A stretch of DNA of 64,000 nucleotides from Caulobacter sp. 602-1 (GTDB lineage Bacteria; Pseudomonadota; Alphaproteobacteria; Caulobacterales; Caulobacteraceae): assembly GCF_003931565.1 (NCBI RefSeq), contig NZ_RRYI01000007.1, forward strand, positions 124,001 through 188,000, written 5' to 3'. The notes beneath the pieces are model-generated. The model saw nothing but the letters and a program-made list of their open reading frames with translations, was not told where the DNA came from and did not search any database. The translations under genes were made by a program, and so were the position numbers. Below are positions 51,394-60,251 of this stretch, one piece after another; position 1 is the stretch's first letter, and each line of letters starts with the position of its first letter.

Positions 51394-52197
51394 TTACTTC
51401 TTGCGCGCGGACCGCTCGCTCCAGCCCAGTTCGCGGCTGATCGCGTCGGCGGTGTTGCGGACATCGTCAGACAGCGCCTCCATCCGGGCGTCGTCCATGT
51501 ACTGGGCGGCGCTGGAGAGGCTGATGGCGCCCACCGTCTTGCCGTCGACGCCCCGGATGGGCGCGGCGACGCAGCGGATCTGGTCTTCGTTCTCTTCAAG
51601 GTCGAAGGCGCGGCCGGCGGCGGCGTAGCCGCGCATGCGCTCCAGCCAGACCGGCAGGCCGAGCGCGCGCGGACCGGTCTCGGCCGTGAACAGTTGCTTC
51701 CAGCGCTCTTCGCCAAGGTCGAGGATCAGCGCCTTGCCCAGGCCGGTCGACGACAGCGGCTGGCGCTCGCCGATCCGCGAGCCGATCTCGACCCGCCGAC
51801 GGCCCGGCACCTTGTCCAGATAGAGGGCCAGGTCGCCTTCCAGCACGCCGAGGTGGACGGTGTCGCTGGTCGCGTTGGACAGCTGTTCCAGGTACGGGCG
51901 CGCGACCTGCGGCAGGTGCATCTGCTCCCGAGCGGCGTAACCCAGTTCCAGCAGCTTGGGCCCCAGCGCATAGCCCTCGCGCGGACGGAAGGTCAGCATC
52001 CGACGATCGACCAGAGCGGCCGCCAGGCGGTGCGTGGTGCTGCGGGTCAGGCCCAGCGTCTCGGCCAGTTCGGTCAGGGCGATGGGACCGTTGGCGACGG
52101 CTTCGATCACGTCCAGGCCGCGCAGAAGGGTCTGGCTGCCCGACGGCTTTCCATCCCCATCCGCATCGCCGCGCTTGATTGACGCCTCTTGTTCCAT
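51394..52197 (-). CDS. IclR family transcriptional regulator
   Basis: The 267-residue protein has an IclR winged HTH (LLRGLDVIEAVANGPIALTELAETLGLTRSTTHRLAAALVDRR) and a GAF-like effector domain (LSSTGLGKALI, CVAAPIRGVDGKTVGAISLSS). It leads the minus-strand rhamnose genes and is divergent from the L-rhamnonate dehydratase operon, so it is the likely local switch for both. The inducer may be a pathway intermediate. Confidence 0.87.
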   Translation of the reverse strand: MEQEASIKRGDADGDGKPSGSQTLLRGLDVIEAVANGPIALTELAETLGLTRSTTHRLAAALVDRRMLTFRPREGYALGPKLLELGYAAREQMHLPQVARPYLEQLSNATSDTVHLGVLEGDLALYLDKVPGRRRVEIGSRIGERQPLSSTGLGKALILDLGEERWKQLFTAETGPRALGLPVWLERMRGYAAAGRAFDLEENEDQIRCVAAPIRGVDGKTVGAISLSSAAQYMDDARMEALSDDVRNTADAISRELGWSERSARKK

Positions 52198-52213
52198 TCT
52201 CTAGACATACCTC

Positions 52214-52224
52214 TCACATTGTGA
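52214..52224. promoter_or_regulatory. TCACATTGTGA palindrome between IclR and rhmD
   Basis: A perfect 11-bp palindrome (TCACA-T-TGTGA) lies 17 bp upstream of the IclR start, in the 161-bp divergent region. GTCC...GGAC (about 52227-52242) and TCCCGAAATATGGGA (about 52294-52308) are two further inverted repeats. One of these is likely the IclR box. Confidence 0.4.
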
Positions 52225-52358
52225 AAGTCCACTCCTTCGGACCTTCATTTTGGACGTCAGTTTGCAGATCACGGCAACGAATAGCCAGGGTTTTCCCGAA
52301 ATATGGGACTAACGTGCATTCGGGCCAGATTAGAGCCTGCCTCGGGGAGTCGACGCCG

Positions 52359-53537
52359 ATGAGTTTTCCGAAGATCCGAGCCGTTCGGGCCTATGTCGTC
52401 AGGGGCGGCGGCGCCGACTACCACGACCAGGGTGACGGCCACTGGATCGACGATCACATCGCCACGCCGATGTCGCGCTACCCGGAATATCGCCAGAGCC
52501 GCCAGAGCTTTGGCATCAACGTGCTGGGCACGTTAGTCGTCGAGATCGAGGCCGCCGACGGCACGATCGGCTTCGCGGTGACCACCGGCGGCGAGCCGGC
52601 CGCCTATATCGTCGAGAAGCACCTGGCCCGCTTCCTTGAAGGCCGCGACCCGACCGAGGTCGAGAAGATCTGGGACCAGATGTACTTCTCCACCCAGTAC
52701 TACGGCCGCAAGGGCCTGGTCGTGAACGCCCTCTCCGGCGTCGACCTGGCGCTGTGGGACTTGCTGGGCAAGCTGCGCCAGGAGCCGGTCTACCACCTGC
52801 TGGGCGGCAAGGTCCGTGACGAGCTGACCTTCTACGCCACGGGCGCACGCCCGGACCTGGCCAAGCAGATGGGCTTCATCGGCGGCAAGATGCCTCTGCA
52901 CCACGGCCCGGCCGAGGGCGAGGAAGGCCTGAAGAAGAACCTCGAAGAGCTGGCGACGATGCGCGAGCGCTGCGGCGAGGACTTCTGGCTGATGTTCGAC
53001 TGCTGGATGGCGCTGGACCTGAACTACGCCACCAAGCTGGCCCACAAGGCCCACGCGTATGGCCTCAAGTGGATCGAGGAAGCCCTGAGCCCCGACGACT
53101 ATTGGGGCTATCGCGACCTGAAGAAGAACGCGCCCAAGGGCATGCTGGTCACGACCGGCGAGCACGAGGCCACCCGCTGGGGCTTCCGCATGCTGCTGGA
53201 GATGGAGTGCTGCGACATCATCCAGCCCGACGTGGGCTGGTGCGGCGGCATGACCGAGATCATCAAGATCTCGAACCTGGCCGACAGCCGCGGCGTGCTC
53301 TGCATCCCGCATGGCTCCAGCGTCTACAGCTACCACTTCGTCATCACGCGCCATAACAGCCCGTTCGCCGAGTTCCTGATGATGGCCCCGAAGGCCGACG
53401 AGGTGGTGCCGATGTTCCACCCGCAGCTGATCGGCGAGCCCATGCCGGTGAATGGCAAGCTCAAGCTCTCCGACGCGCCCGGCTTCGGCGTCGAACTCAA
53501 TCGCGAGGTCGGCTTGCACCGTCCTTACGCCCGCTGA
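52359..53537 (+). CDS. rhmD: L-rhamnonate dehydratase
   Basis: A 392-residue mandelate-racemase/enolase-superfamily dehydratase converting L-rhamnonate to 2-keto-3-deoxy-L-rhamnonate with Mg2+. Features: GINVLGTLVVEIEAADGTIGFAVTT, YGRKGLVVNALSGVDLALWDLLGK, metal-ligand region WLMFDCWMALDLNYA with Asp, then WIEEALSPDDYWGY and GEHEATRWGFR, IIQPDVGWCGG and IPHGSS. The barrel residues and length match the RhmD group. ATG 52359 has GGGGAG upstream; the longer frame to 52179 runs into the IclR region. First gene of the plus-strand rhamnose operon. Confidence 0.93.
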   Translation: MSFPKIRAVRAYVVRGGGADYHDQGDGHWIDDHIATPMSRYPEYRQSRQSFGINVLGTLVVEIEAADGTIGFAVTTGGEPAAYIVEKHLARFLEGRDPTEVEKIWDQMYFSTQYYGRKGLVVNALSGVDLALWDLLGKLRQEPVYHLLGGKVRDELTFYATGARPDLAKQMGFIGGKMPLHHGPAEGEEGLKKNLEELATMRERCGEDFWLMFDCWMALDLNYATKLAHKAHAYGLKWIEEALSPDDYWGYRDLKKNAPKGMLVTTGEHEATRWGFRMLLEMECCDIIQPDVGWCGGMTEIIKISNLADSRGVLCIPHGSSVYSYHFVITRHNSPFAEFLMMAPKADEVVPMFHPQLIGEPMPVNGKLKLSDAPGFGVELNREVGLHRPYAR

Positions 53538-53558
53538 TCCTCTCGAAAGCGTAGACCC

Positions 53559-54422
53559 ATGAAACTGCTTCGCTACGGCCCCAAGGGCTCCGAAAAACCC
53601 GGTCTGCTCGACGCCGAGGACCAGATCCGCGACCTGTCGGGCCATGTCGCCGACATCACCGGCGCCCAGCTGTCGCCGGCCAGCCTTAAGGCCCTGGCCG
53701 CCATCGACCCGTCTTCGCTGCCGCTGGTCGAGGGCTCGCCGCGCTACGGCGTACCGGTCAACGGCGTTTCCAAGTTCATCGCCGTGGGCCTGAACTTCGC
53801 CGACCACGCCGCCGAGTCGAACCTGCCGATCCCGGAAGAGCCGGTGCTGTTCACCAAGGCCGTCAGCTGCCTGACCGGTCCGAACGATCCGGTGATGATC
53901 CCCAAGGGCTCGCTGAAGACCGACTGGGAAGTCGAGCTGGGCGTCGTGATCGGCACGCGCGCCCGCTATGTCTCGGAAGCCGAGGCCCTGGACTACGTGG
54001 CCGGCTACGTCCTGATCAACGACGTCTCCGAGCGCGCCTTCCAGATCGAGCGCGGCGGCACCTGGGACAAGGGCAAGGGTTGCGACACCTTCGGCCCGGT
54101 TGGCCCGTGGATGGTCACCTCGGACGAGGTCGGCGACCCGCAGAACCTCGGCATGTGGCTGGACGTCAACGGCCAGCGCAAGCAGGACGGCTCGTCCAAG
54201 ACCATGATCTTCCCGATCAGCAAGCTCGTTTCGTACATCAGCGAGTTCATGACTCTTGAGCCTGGTGATCTCATCACCACCGGCACCCCGCCCGGCGTCG
54301 GCATGGGCCAGAAGCCCGAGCCCGTCTACCTGAAGGCCGGCGACGAGATCCGTCTCGGCATCGAGAAGCTGGGCGAGCAACGCCAGATCGTCGTGGCCTG
54401 GACCCAGGAAGGCGTGCAGTGA
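53559..54422 (+). CDS. 2,4-diketo-3-deoxy-L-rhamnonate hydrolase (FAH family)
   Basis: A 287-residue fumarylacetoacetate-hydrolase-family protein: FIAVGLNFADHAAESNLPIPEEPVLFTK, then WEVELGVVIGTRA with the metal-binding Glu residues, and SLMTLEPGDLITTGTPPG-like FMTLEPGDLITTGTPPGVG. In the non-phosphorylating rhamnose route this enzyme splits 2,4-diketo-3-deoxyrhamnonate to pyruvate and L-lactate; the context of dehydratase, dehydrogenase and lldD supports that. The next gene starts at GTGA overlapping the stop. Confidence 0.85.
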   Translation: MKLLRYGPKGSEKPGLLDAEDQIRDLSGHVADITGAQLSPASLKALAAIDPSSLPLVEGSPRYGVPVNGVSKFIAVGLNFADHAAESNLPIPEEPVLFTKAVSCLTGPNDPVMIPKGSLKTDWEVELGVVIGTRARYVSEAEALDYVAGYVLINDVSERAFQIERGGTWDKGKGCDTFGPVGPWMVTSDEVGDPQNLGMWLDVNGQRKQDGSSKTMIFPISKLVSYISEFMTLEPGDLITTGTPPGVGMGQKPEPVYLKAGDEIRLGIEKLGEQRQIVVAWTQEGVQ

Positions 54423-55171
54423 GCGGCATCTACGCTGATCGTTTCTCCGGCCGCCACGCGATCGTCACCGGCGGGGCGTCAGGCCTCGGCAAGGCCGTCG
54501 CCGCGCGCATCATCGCCGAGGGCGGCAAGGTCGCCCTCTGGGACCTCGACGCCGCCAACCTGGAAGCCGTCGCCCTCGAAATCGGCGCCAGCCACACCGT
54601 GGCCCTGGACGTCTCCGACCAGGCCGCCGTCGCGGCGGCCGCCAAGGCCTCGAACGCGGCCCTCGGCAAGATCGACATCCTCGTTGCCTCGGCCGGCATC
54701 ACCGGCGCCACCGTTCCGGTGCACGAGTTCCCGATCGACAGCTGGAAGCGCGTGATCGACATCAACCTGAACGGCATCTTCTACTGCTGCCGCGAGACGG
54801 TGCCCTACATGCTGGCCAACGGCTACGGCCGGATCGTCAATGTGGCCTCGGTGGCCGGCAAGGAAGGCAACCCCAACGCCAGCGCCTATTCGGCGTCGAA
54901 GGCAGGGGTGATCGGCCTGACCAAGTCGCTGGGCAAGGAGCTGGCCACCAAGGGCGTCATCGCCAACAGCCTGACCCCCGCCACCTTCGAGAGCCCGATC
55001 CTGGAGCAACTGCCCAAGAGCCAGGTCGACTATATGCGCGGCAAGATCCCTATGGGCCGCCTGGGCGAAGTTCACGAGAGCGCGGCCATGGTCTGCTTCA
55101 TGGCCAGCGAGGAATGCAGCTTCACCACCGCCGCCACTTTCGACACCTCAGGCGGCCGGACAACCTTCTGA
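54419..55171 (+). CDS. L-2-keto-3-deoxyrhamnonate 4-dehydrogenase (SDR)
   Basis: A 250-residue classical SDR: TGGASGLG, ILVASAGITGATVP, Ser in NVASVAGKEGN, YSASK, and TPATFESPI. It follows the hydrolase gene with a GTGA overlap (GTG start 54419) and precedes the lactonase, so the reaction is assigned from context: oxidation at C4 of 2-keto-3-deoxy-L-rhamnonate to the 2,4-diketo acid. No aldolase gene is present in the operon, which fits this route over the aldolase route. Confidence 0.85.
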   Translation: MSGIYADRFSGRHAIVTGGASGLGKAVAARIIAEGGKVALWDLDAANLEAVALEIGASHTVALDVSDQAAVAAAAKASNAALGKIDILVASAGITGATVPVHEFPIDSWKRVIDINLNGIFYCCRETVPYMLANGYGRIVNVASVAGKEGNPNASAYSASKAGVIGLTKSLGKELATKGVIANSLTPATFESPILEQLPKSQVDYMRGKIPMGRLGEVHESAAMVCFMASEECSFTTAATFDTSGGRTTF

Positions 55172-55216
55172 TCGCGGAGCGACCCGGAAAACCGGGCGCC
55201 TAGGAGAGGAATGCTC

Positions 55217-56116
55217 ATGGGCGCCCTGCCCTTCGTCGATGCGCACATCCACCTGTGGGACCTCACGCGCATCCGCTATCCCTGGCTGACGCCGCCGTTC
55301 GACGACAACGGTCCGAACGGCAGCGTCGAGCCGATCGCGCGCACCTATCTGCTCGACGACTACCTGGCCGACGCCAAGGCCTGGAATGTCGTCGGGGCGG
55401 TGCATGTGGACGCGGGGGCGGAAGCTGCCTCTGCGCTCGACGAGACCCGCTGGCTGCAGGCGCTGTCGGACGAGCGCGGCCTGCCCACAGGCCTCGTCGC
55501 CTTCGCCGCCCTGGGCGCGCCGGACGCCGAGGCGCTGCTGGAGGCTCACGCCGCCCACCGCAGCGTTCGCGGCGTCCGCCACATCGTCAACTGGCACGCC
55601 GATCCCAAGCGCACCTACACGCCGCGCGACGTGACCGGCGATCCGGCCTGGCGCACGGGCTTTGGCCTACTGGCCAAGTACGGCCTGTCCTTCGACCTTC
55701 AGTGCTATCCGGGGCAGATGCTGGGCCTGGTCGACCTGTTCGCCGCCCATCCCGACACCCCGGTGATGATCAACCACGCCGGCATGCCCGTCGACGCCGA
55801 CAAAACCGAATGGCGCGAAGGCATGAAGGCCCTGGCCGCCCTGCCCCATGTCTCGACCAAGCTGTCGGGCTTCGGTTTCGTCCACCGCCGGTGGACGGAA
55901 GAGCAGATCCAGCCCCTCATTCTCGAAGCCATCGAGATCTTCGGGACCGATCGCTGCATGTTCGCCAGCGACGTGCCGACCGACAAGCTGTTCGGCAGCC
56001 TGGACAGACACCTGACGGCGTACACTGCGATCACCGCCGGCTTCAGCGAGGACGAGCGTCGCGATCTCTTCGGACGCAACGCTAACCGTCTTTACCGCCT
56101 GGGCCTCGCCGTCTGA
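55217..56116 (+). CDS. L-rhamnono-1,4-lactonase (amidohydrolase_2 type)
   Basis: The 299-residue protein is a TIM-barrel amidohydrolase_2: FVDAHIHLWDL with His-x-His, GVRHIVNWHADP, MINHAGMP, FASDVPTD near the end. In the rhamnose operon it most likely opens L-rhamnono-1,4-lactone to L-rhamnonate. I start at ATG 55217, since GAGG lies 7 bases before it; the in-frame ATG at 55211 is too near the ribosome site. Followed by the rhamnose transporter gene 34 bp later. Confidence 0.82.
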   Translation: MGALPFVDAHIHLWDLTRIRYPWLTPPFDDNGPNGSVEPIARTYLLDDYLADAKAWNVVGAVHVDAGAEAASALDETRWLQALSDERGLPTGLVAFAALGAPDAEALLEAHAAHRSVRGVRHIVNWHADPKRTYTPRDVTGDPAWRTGFGLLAKYGLSFDLQCYPGQMLGLVDLFAAHPDTPVMINHAGMPVDADKTEWREGMKALAALPHVSTKLSGFGFVHRRWTEEQIQPLILEAIEIFGTDRCMFASDVPTDKLFGSLDRHLTAYTAITAGFSEDERRDLFGRNANRLYRLGLAV

Positions 56117-56150
56117 CACGCCATAACGAAGACAAGAACGGGAGAAGACC

Positions 56151-57245
56151 ATGACGCCCAATCCGCTGCTCGGCGTGCTGTTCCACTGGCTGGGCGGCCT
56201 GGCCTCGGCCAGCTTCTACGTGCCCTATCGCGGCGTGCGCCGCTGGTCGTGGGAGATCTTCTGGCTGACCGGGGGCGTCTTCTCCTGGTTGCTGGCCCCG
56301 TGGTTCTTCGCCGCGATCCAGACCCGGGACCTGATGGGCGTGATGAGCCAGGTGCCGGGCAATATCGCCGGCCTCTGCGTCCTGTTCGGCGTACTCTGGG
56401 GCTTCGGCGGCCTGACCTACGGCCTGACGATGCGCTATCTGGGCCTGTCGCTGGGCATGGCCGTGGTGTTGGGCCTCTGCACGGTGTTCGGCACGCTGAT
56501 CCCGCCGATCGTCCAGGGCGACTTCGCCGAGAAGCTGCTGAACAACGCCTCGGGCCGGATCATCCTGCTGGGCCTCATCATCACCCTGGCCGGCATCGTC
56601 GTCGTGGCCCTGGCCGGCGCGCGCAAGGACGCCGCCCTCTCCGAGGACGCCAAGAAGGCGGTCATCGCCGAATTCGACTTCAAGAAGGGCGTCGCGGTGG
56701 CGATCTTCTCGGGGATCATGTCGGCCTGCTTCGCTTTCGGCCTCGCGGCGGGCGAACCGATCAAGGCGCTGTCGGCCGCGGCCGGCACCGGCCCGCTGTG
56801 GACCGGCCTGCCGGTGCTGTGCCTCGTCATGTTCGGCGGCCTGTTGACCAACGGGGTCTGGTGCGGCTTCCTGATCGTCCGTAACAAGAGCGCCGGCCAA
56901 TGGCTGGGCGGCGCGGCGCCGTCCGAAGAGACCCCTTCTCAGGAGGCCGCAAAAGCCAAGCCGCCGCTGCTGGCCAACTACCTGCTCTGCGCCCTCGCGG
57001 GCACGGCCTGGTACTTCCAGTTCTTCTTCTACACGATGGGCGAGAGCCAGATGGGCAAGTTCGGCTTCTCCAGCTGGACGCTGCATATGGCCAGCATCAT
57101 CATCTTCGGCACCGTCTGGGGCTTCGCCCTGCGCGAGTGGAAGGACGCCCGTCCGGCCGTGAAGGCCACCGTCTGGGGCGGCGTGGCCCTGCTGATCTTG
57201 GCCACCGTGGTCATCGGCTATGGCAACAAGATCGGCGCCGGCTAA
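56151..57245 (+). CDS. rhaT: L-rhamnose/H+ symporter RhaT
   Basis: A 364-residue membrane protein with ten hydrophobic segments. The opening NPLLGVLFHWLGGLASASFYVPYRGVRRWSWE and the ALRYLGLSLGMAVVLGLCTVFGTLIPPI block are the RhaT hallmarks. It imports L-rhamnose with H+ across the inner membrane. Last gene of the plus-strand rhamnose operon; a strong hairpin follows at 57272-57302. Confidence 0.93.
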   Translation: MTPNPLLGVLFHWLGGLASASFYVPYRGVRRWSWEIFWLTGGVFSWLLAPWFFAAIQTRDLMGVMSQVPGNIAGLCVLFGVLWGFGGLTYGLTMRYLGLSLGMAVVLGLCTVFGTLIPPIVQGDFAEKLLNNASGRIILLGLIITLAGIVVVALAGARKDAALSEDAKKAVIAEFDFKKGVAVAIFSGIMSACFAFGLAAGEPIKALSAAAGTGPLWTGLPVLCLVMFGGLLTNGVWCGFLIVRNKSAGQWLGGAAPSEETPSQEAAKAKPPLLANYLLCALAGTAWYFQFFFYTMGESQMGKFGFSSWTLHMASIIIFGTVWGFALREWKDARPAVKATVWGGVALLILATVVIGYGNKIGAG

Positions 57246-57271
57246 GGCCGCTGTCTCCCGTCACAATCCTA

Positions 57272-57302
57272 CGCTAGGGTCGCCCGCAACGGGCCCCTAG
57301 CG
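57272..57302. terminator. GC-rich hairpin after rhaT
   Basis: CGCTAGGG (57272-57279) and CCCTAGCG (57295-57302) enclose GCCCG (57282-57286) / CGGGC (57290-57294). The stem is long with a 3-base loop. No T-run follows, so it is either a Rho-helped terminator or a leader structure for the next gene, whose start is 27 bp away. Confidence 0.6.
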
Positions 57303-57328
57303 CCTGGGATCAAGCGAGGAGATCACCC

Positions 57329-57754
57329 ATGAAGATCGTCACCAGCCTCAGCTTCAAGGGCGAATGCCGTCAGGCCTTCGACTTCTACGCCCGGGTTCTG
57401 GGCGGCAAGGTCACCGCCGCCTTTCCGTTCGGCGAAGGCCCGCCCGACACGCCGGTCGACGCGCGTTACAAGGATTGGCTGATGCACGCCTGGCTGGAGA
57501 TCGGCGACCAGGCGATCATGGGCGCGGACATGCCGCCCGAATTCGCCCCCAACATCGACAAGCCCAAGAACGGCTTCGACGTCACCTATCACACCGATGA
57601 CCCGGCCGAGGCGCGCCGCGTGTTCGACGCGCTCTCGGAAGGCGGCAAGGTCGGCATGGATTTCGCCGCGACCTTCTGGTCGCCGGGCTATGGCAGCTTC
57701 ACCGACAAGTTCGGCATCCCGTGGATGATCAACACCATCCCGGCCCAGGCCTGA
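57329..57754 (+). CDS. VOC-family (PhnB/glyoxalase-like) protein
   Basis: A 141-residue vicinal-oxygen-chelate fold protein of the PhnB-like type: TSLSFKGECRQAFDFYARVLGGKV, GDQAIMGADMPPEF, DDPAEARRVFDALSEGG, TFWSPGYGSFTDKFGIPWMIN. Members are dioxygenase-like or bind metals; the exact function is unknown. It follows the rhaT hairpin and is convergent with a small unknown gene. Confidence 0.82.
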   Translation: MKIVTSLSFKGECRQAFDFYARVLGGKVTAAFPFGEGPPDTPVDARYKDWLMHAWLEIGDQAIMGADMPPEFAPNIDKPKNGFDVTYHTDDPAEARRVFDALSEGGKVGMDFAATFWSPGYGSFTDKFGIPWMINTIPAQA

Positions 57755-57778
57755 AGCGGCGATCGTCCGCCGCGCGCT

Positions 57779-58105
57779 CTACTCGGCCGAGATCGAGGCG
57801 CGCAGGCGGGCGGCGACGTCGCCCAGGGTGATGGCGTTGAGCGAGTCGTTGACCTCGAGAACACCCTGGCCATGCTGTTGCGACAGATTGCCGGTAAAGT
57901 CGGTGATGGCCGTGATGTGCTGAGCCAGCAGATCGACCGTGTGCAGTTCCTGCATCACCGACAGGCGGTGCTCGTTCGGAACGACTTCCAGGATTTTGCC
58001 GAGGGCGACGTCCAGATGTCCGCACGCCACCGCGGCGATCGACATCTCAGTCGAGATCGCCTTCAGCACCGTTTCAACGCTCGCAGGCGCGAGTTTTTCC
58101 GACAT
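57779..58105 (-). CDS. small hypothetical protein, 108 aa
   Basis: The 108-residue protein is predicted largely helical (VETVLKAISTEMSIAAVACGHLDVALGKILE, LHTVDLLAQHITAITDF). No signal or metal motif is seen. It is convergent with the VOC gene and 112 bp downstream of the GntR gene on the same strand. It resembles short helical proteins of alphaproteobacteria, without an assignable function. Confidence 0.5.
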   Translation of the reverse strand: MSEKLAPASVETVLKAISTEMSIAAVACGHLDVALGKILEVVPNEHRLSVMQELHTVDLLAQHITAITDFTGNLSQQHGQGVLEVNDSLNAITLGDVAARLRASISAE

Positions 58106-58217
58106 CAGTACCCCCTGATTCCCTTAAGGGGACGTGAGCACGCGCCGCCCGGTGACGGCAAGCCCTTGATTTGTGCGGCGAATTATCGCGGCAGAACAGC
58201 GACCGCTGGAAACAACG

Positions 58218-58973
58218 TCAGATGGTGGTCCGGCGCAACAATTCGTCTCGGCGCTCAGCCATCTCGCGGCGGGTGCGTTCCAGCGCGTCGCGCTCGGCCA
58301 TCGACAAGAGAGTCTCGACCGTGCGGTTCAGGTGATCATGGATCACCCGGCGCGCTTCCTTGGGATCCCGCTCGCGCAGGGCCGCGACAATGCGGTGATG
58401 ATCCTCGGCGAAACTCTTCGGATCGGCCAGGCGCGCGCGGCGCAGCTGGCTGGAGCAGTCGGGAAACTGCCGACGCAGCGTCCAGATCTCCTCGACCGCC
58501 GCGACGATGGCGGCGTTACGGGTGGCATGGGCCACGGCCAGGTGGAAATCGTGCTCCAGCCGTTCACCGTCCTCCGTGGCGGCCAGGTTGGCCAGGTCGC
58601 GCGCCACGCGCTCCAGCCCCGCGACCTGCTCGTCGCTGACGGCGGCGGCGGCCAGGGCGCAAGCCTCGCCCTCGAACAGGCGTCGGGCCTCGGTCAGCTC
58701 CAGGGCGCTGACCTCGGCCTCGGCGACGTCCTCCTCGGGCTTCACCCGGGCGGTGACATAGACGCCGGAGCCCTGCCGGGCCTCGACCAGCCCTTGAAAC
58801 TCCAAGGCGATCATCGCGTCGCGGATCGTCGGCCGGCTGACGCCGAACGAGTCGGCCAGTCCCCGCTCGGAGGGCAGGCGGTCGCCGGAAACATAACGCC
58901 CCTCGGCGATCGAGGCCGCGATCGAGCGGGCCACCTGCTGGTAGAGCTTCTGGGGATCCGCCGCCGCGCGCAT
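58218..58973 (-). CDS. GntR (FadR/FCD) family regulator
   Basis: The 251-residue protein begins LYQQVARSIAASIAEGRYVSGDRLPSERGLADSFGVSRPTIRD, the GntR HTH, and has an FCD effector domain (ALELTEARRLFEGEACALAA, DFHLAVAHATRNAAIV, DHHRIVAALRERDPKEARR). Its sequence is close to a second GntR gene at 61514-62281. It lies 31 bp downstream of the GH105 gene in the kduI-GH105-regulator string, so it likely controls that set in response to uronate breakdown products. Confidence 0.87.
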   Translation of the reverse strand: MRAAADPQKLYQQVARSIAASIAEGRYVSGDRLPSERGLADSFGVSRPTIRDAMIALEFQGLVEARQGSGVYVTARVKPEEDVAEAEVSALELTEARRLFEGEACALAAAAVSDEQVAGLERVARDLANLAATEDGERLEHDFHLAVAHATRNAAIVAAVEEIWTLRRQFPDCSSQLRRARLADPKSFAEDHHRIVAALRERDPKEARRVIHDHLNRTVETLLSMAERDALERTRREMAERRDELLRRTTI

Positions 58974-59004
58974 TAAACCTCGCCTTCAATGGAGCGGGCT
59001 CATC

Positions 59005-60213
59005 TTAGCGCGAGGTCTGACCTTTGGAAGCGGAGCCTTGCGCCAGCTTGCGAACTTCGCTGGCCGACAGCAGGAACGCGCCGACGCCATAGAGCTGAGT
59101 ATCGTCGCGGCCCACCTGGTCGGGCGCGACACCGACACGCTGCACCCAGCCTAGACGGCCGTCCGGCTCGACCGCCGCGTCCAACGCCTTCCAGCCCTTG
59201 TCGATGGCCGGACCGTACTTGGCGCGAGACAGCAGGCCGTGGTTCACCCCCCAGGCCAGGCCGTAGACGAAGAAGCCCGTGCCGCTGGTCTCCGGCGTCT
59301 TCTGCGGCTCCAGCAGGGAGACGGGCCAATAGCCGTCCGCGCCCTGCAGAGTGACGATCTTGGCCGACATCTGCTTGAAGATCGCCTCGTATTTCGGCCG
59401 GCTGGGATGATGGGCCGGCAGGTCCTGCAGGATTCGCGCGATGCCCGCATAGGCCCAGCCATTGCCGCGTCCCCAGAAGATCTTCGCGCCCGCCTCGCTA
59501 CGCCGTTTGATGAAGCGGCTGTCGCGGAAATACAGGTGGTCGGTCTTGTCGTAGAGATAGTCGGTGGTCGCCCAGAACTCGCGGTCGGCGTGGTCCAGGT
59601 AACGCTTGTCGCCGGTGGCCTTGGAAAGGCTGACCCAGGCCGGCGGGGCCATGAAGATGGCGTCGCTCCAGCACCAGCGAACCTGGCAGTAGGGGTCGCC
59701 CTTGGCTGGCTTCGGTTCGAAATCCAGCGACACCGTCGATGGGTCCGCCAGCACCGCGTCGAAGCGGGCGCGGATCGGCGTCAACTTGCTCTGGTCCTTG
59801 GTGCGACCAGCGGCCCAGACCCAGACCGCGCCGGTGGCGTCGGCGTCGGCGTGGCGCGGACGGTGGTCGAAGCCCCACTGCTCGGCCTCGCCGTGCTTGA
59901 GGATCGCGGTGGTCAGGTACGGATCCTGGGTCGCGTCGGCGAAGGTGTAGAGGCCGATATAGAAGGCCGCCTGGATCCAGTCGCGGGGCGCCTCCGTGTC
60001 CTTGCGGAACGAACTGACCGGCACGTAGTCGAAGTTGTCCATGTGGGCCAACTGCCAGGCCGCGACCTTGCGACCCGCCGCATCGACCGACGAGGCAGGA
60101 ACACCGACAACGGCGGCCTTGGGCGTGACCATGGCCGGCGCGGCCATGGCGGGCGCGGCCACGGTCAGGATGGCGACCGCGACGGCCGTCTTCAGAAGCG
60201 TCTTGAAGGTCAT
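59005..60213 (-). CDS. unsaturated rhamnogalacturonyl hydrolase (GH105-like)
   Basis: The 402-residue protein has a Sec signal (MTFKTLLKTAVAVAILTVAAPAMA) and the GH88/GH105 (alpha/alpha)6 barrel: APRDWIQAAFYIGLYTFAD, WCWSDAIFMAPPAW, FWGRGNGWAYAGIARIL and ETSGTGFFVYGLAWGVN. These enzymes release the unsaturated uronic acid end made by lyases from rhamnogalacturonan. Together with KduI this supports pectin-type rhamnogalacturonan use, feeding rhamnose to the neighbouring pathway. Confidence 0.88.
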   Translation of the reverse strand: MTFKTLLKTAVAVAILTVAAPAMAAPAMVTPKAAVVGVPASSVDAAGRKVAAWQLAHMDNFDYVPVSSFRKDTEAPRDWIQAAFYIGLYTFADATQDPYLTTAILKHGEAEQWGFDHRPRHADADATGAVWVWAAGRTKDQSKLTPIRARFDAVLADPSTVSLDFEPKPAKGDPYCQVRWCWSDAIFMAPPAWVSLSKATGDKRYLDHADREFWATTDYLYDKTDHLYFRDSRFIKRRSEAGAKIFWGRGNGWAYAGIARILQDLPAHHPSRPKYEAIFKQMSAKIVTLQGADGYWPVSLLEPQKTPETSGTGFFVYGLAWGVNHGLLSRAKYGPAIDKGWKALDAAVEPDGRLGWVQRVGVAPDQVGRDDTQLYGVGAFLLSASEVRKLAQGSASKGQTSR

Positions 60214-60251
60214 TGAAGCGTTTCTTCCCGTCTTTTCTTGTTGGCCTGCGT

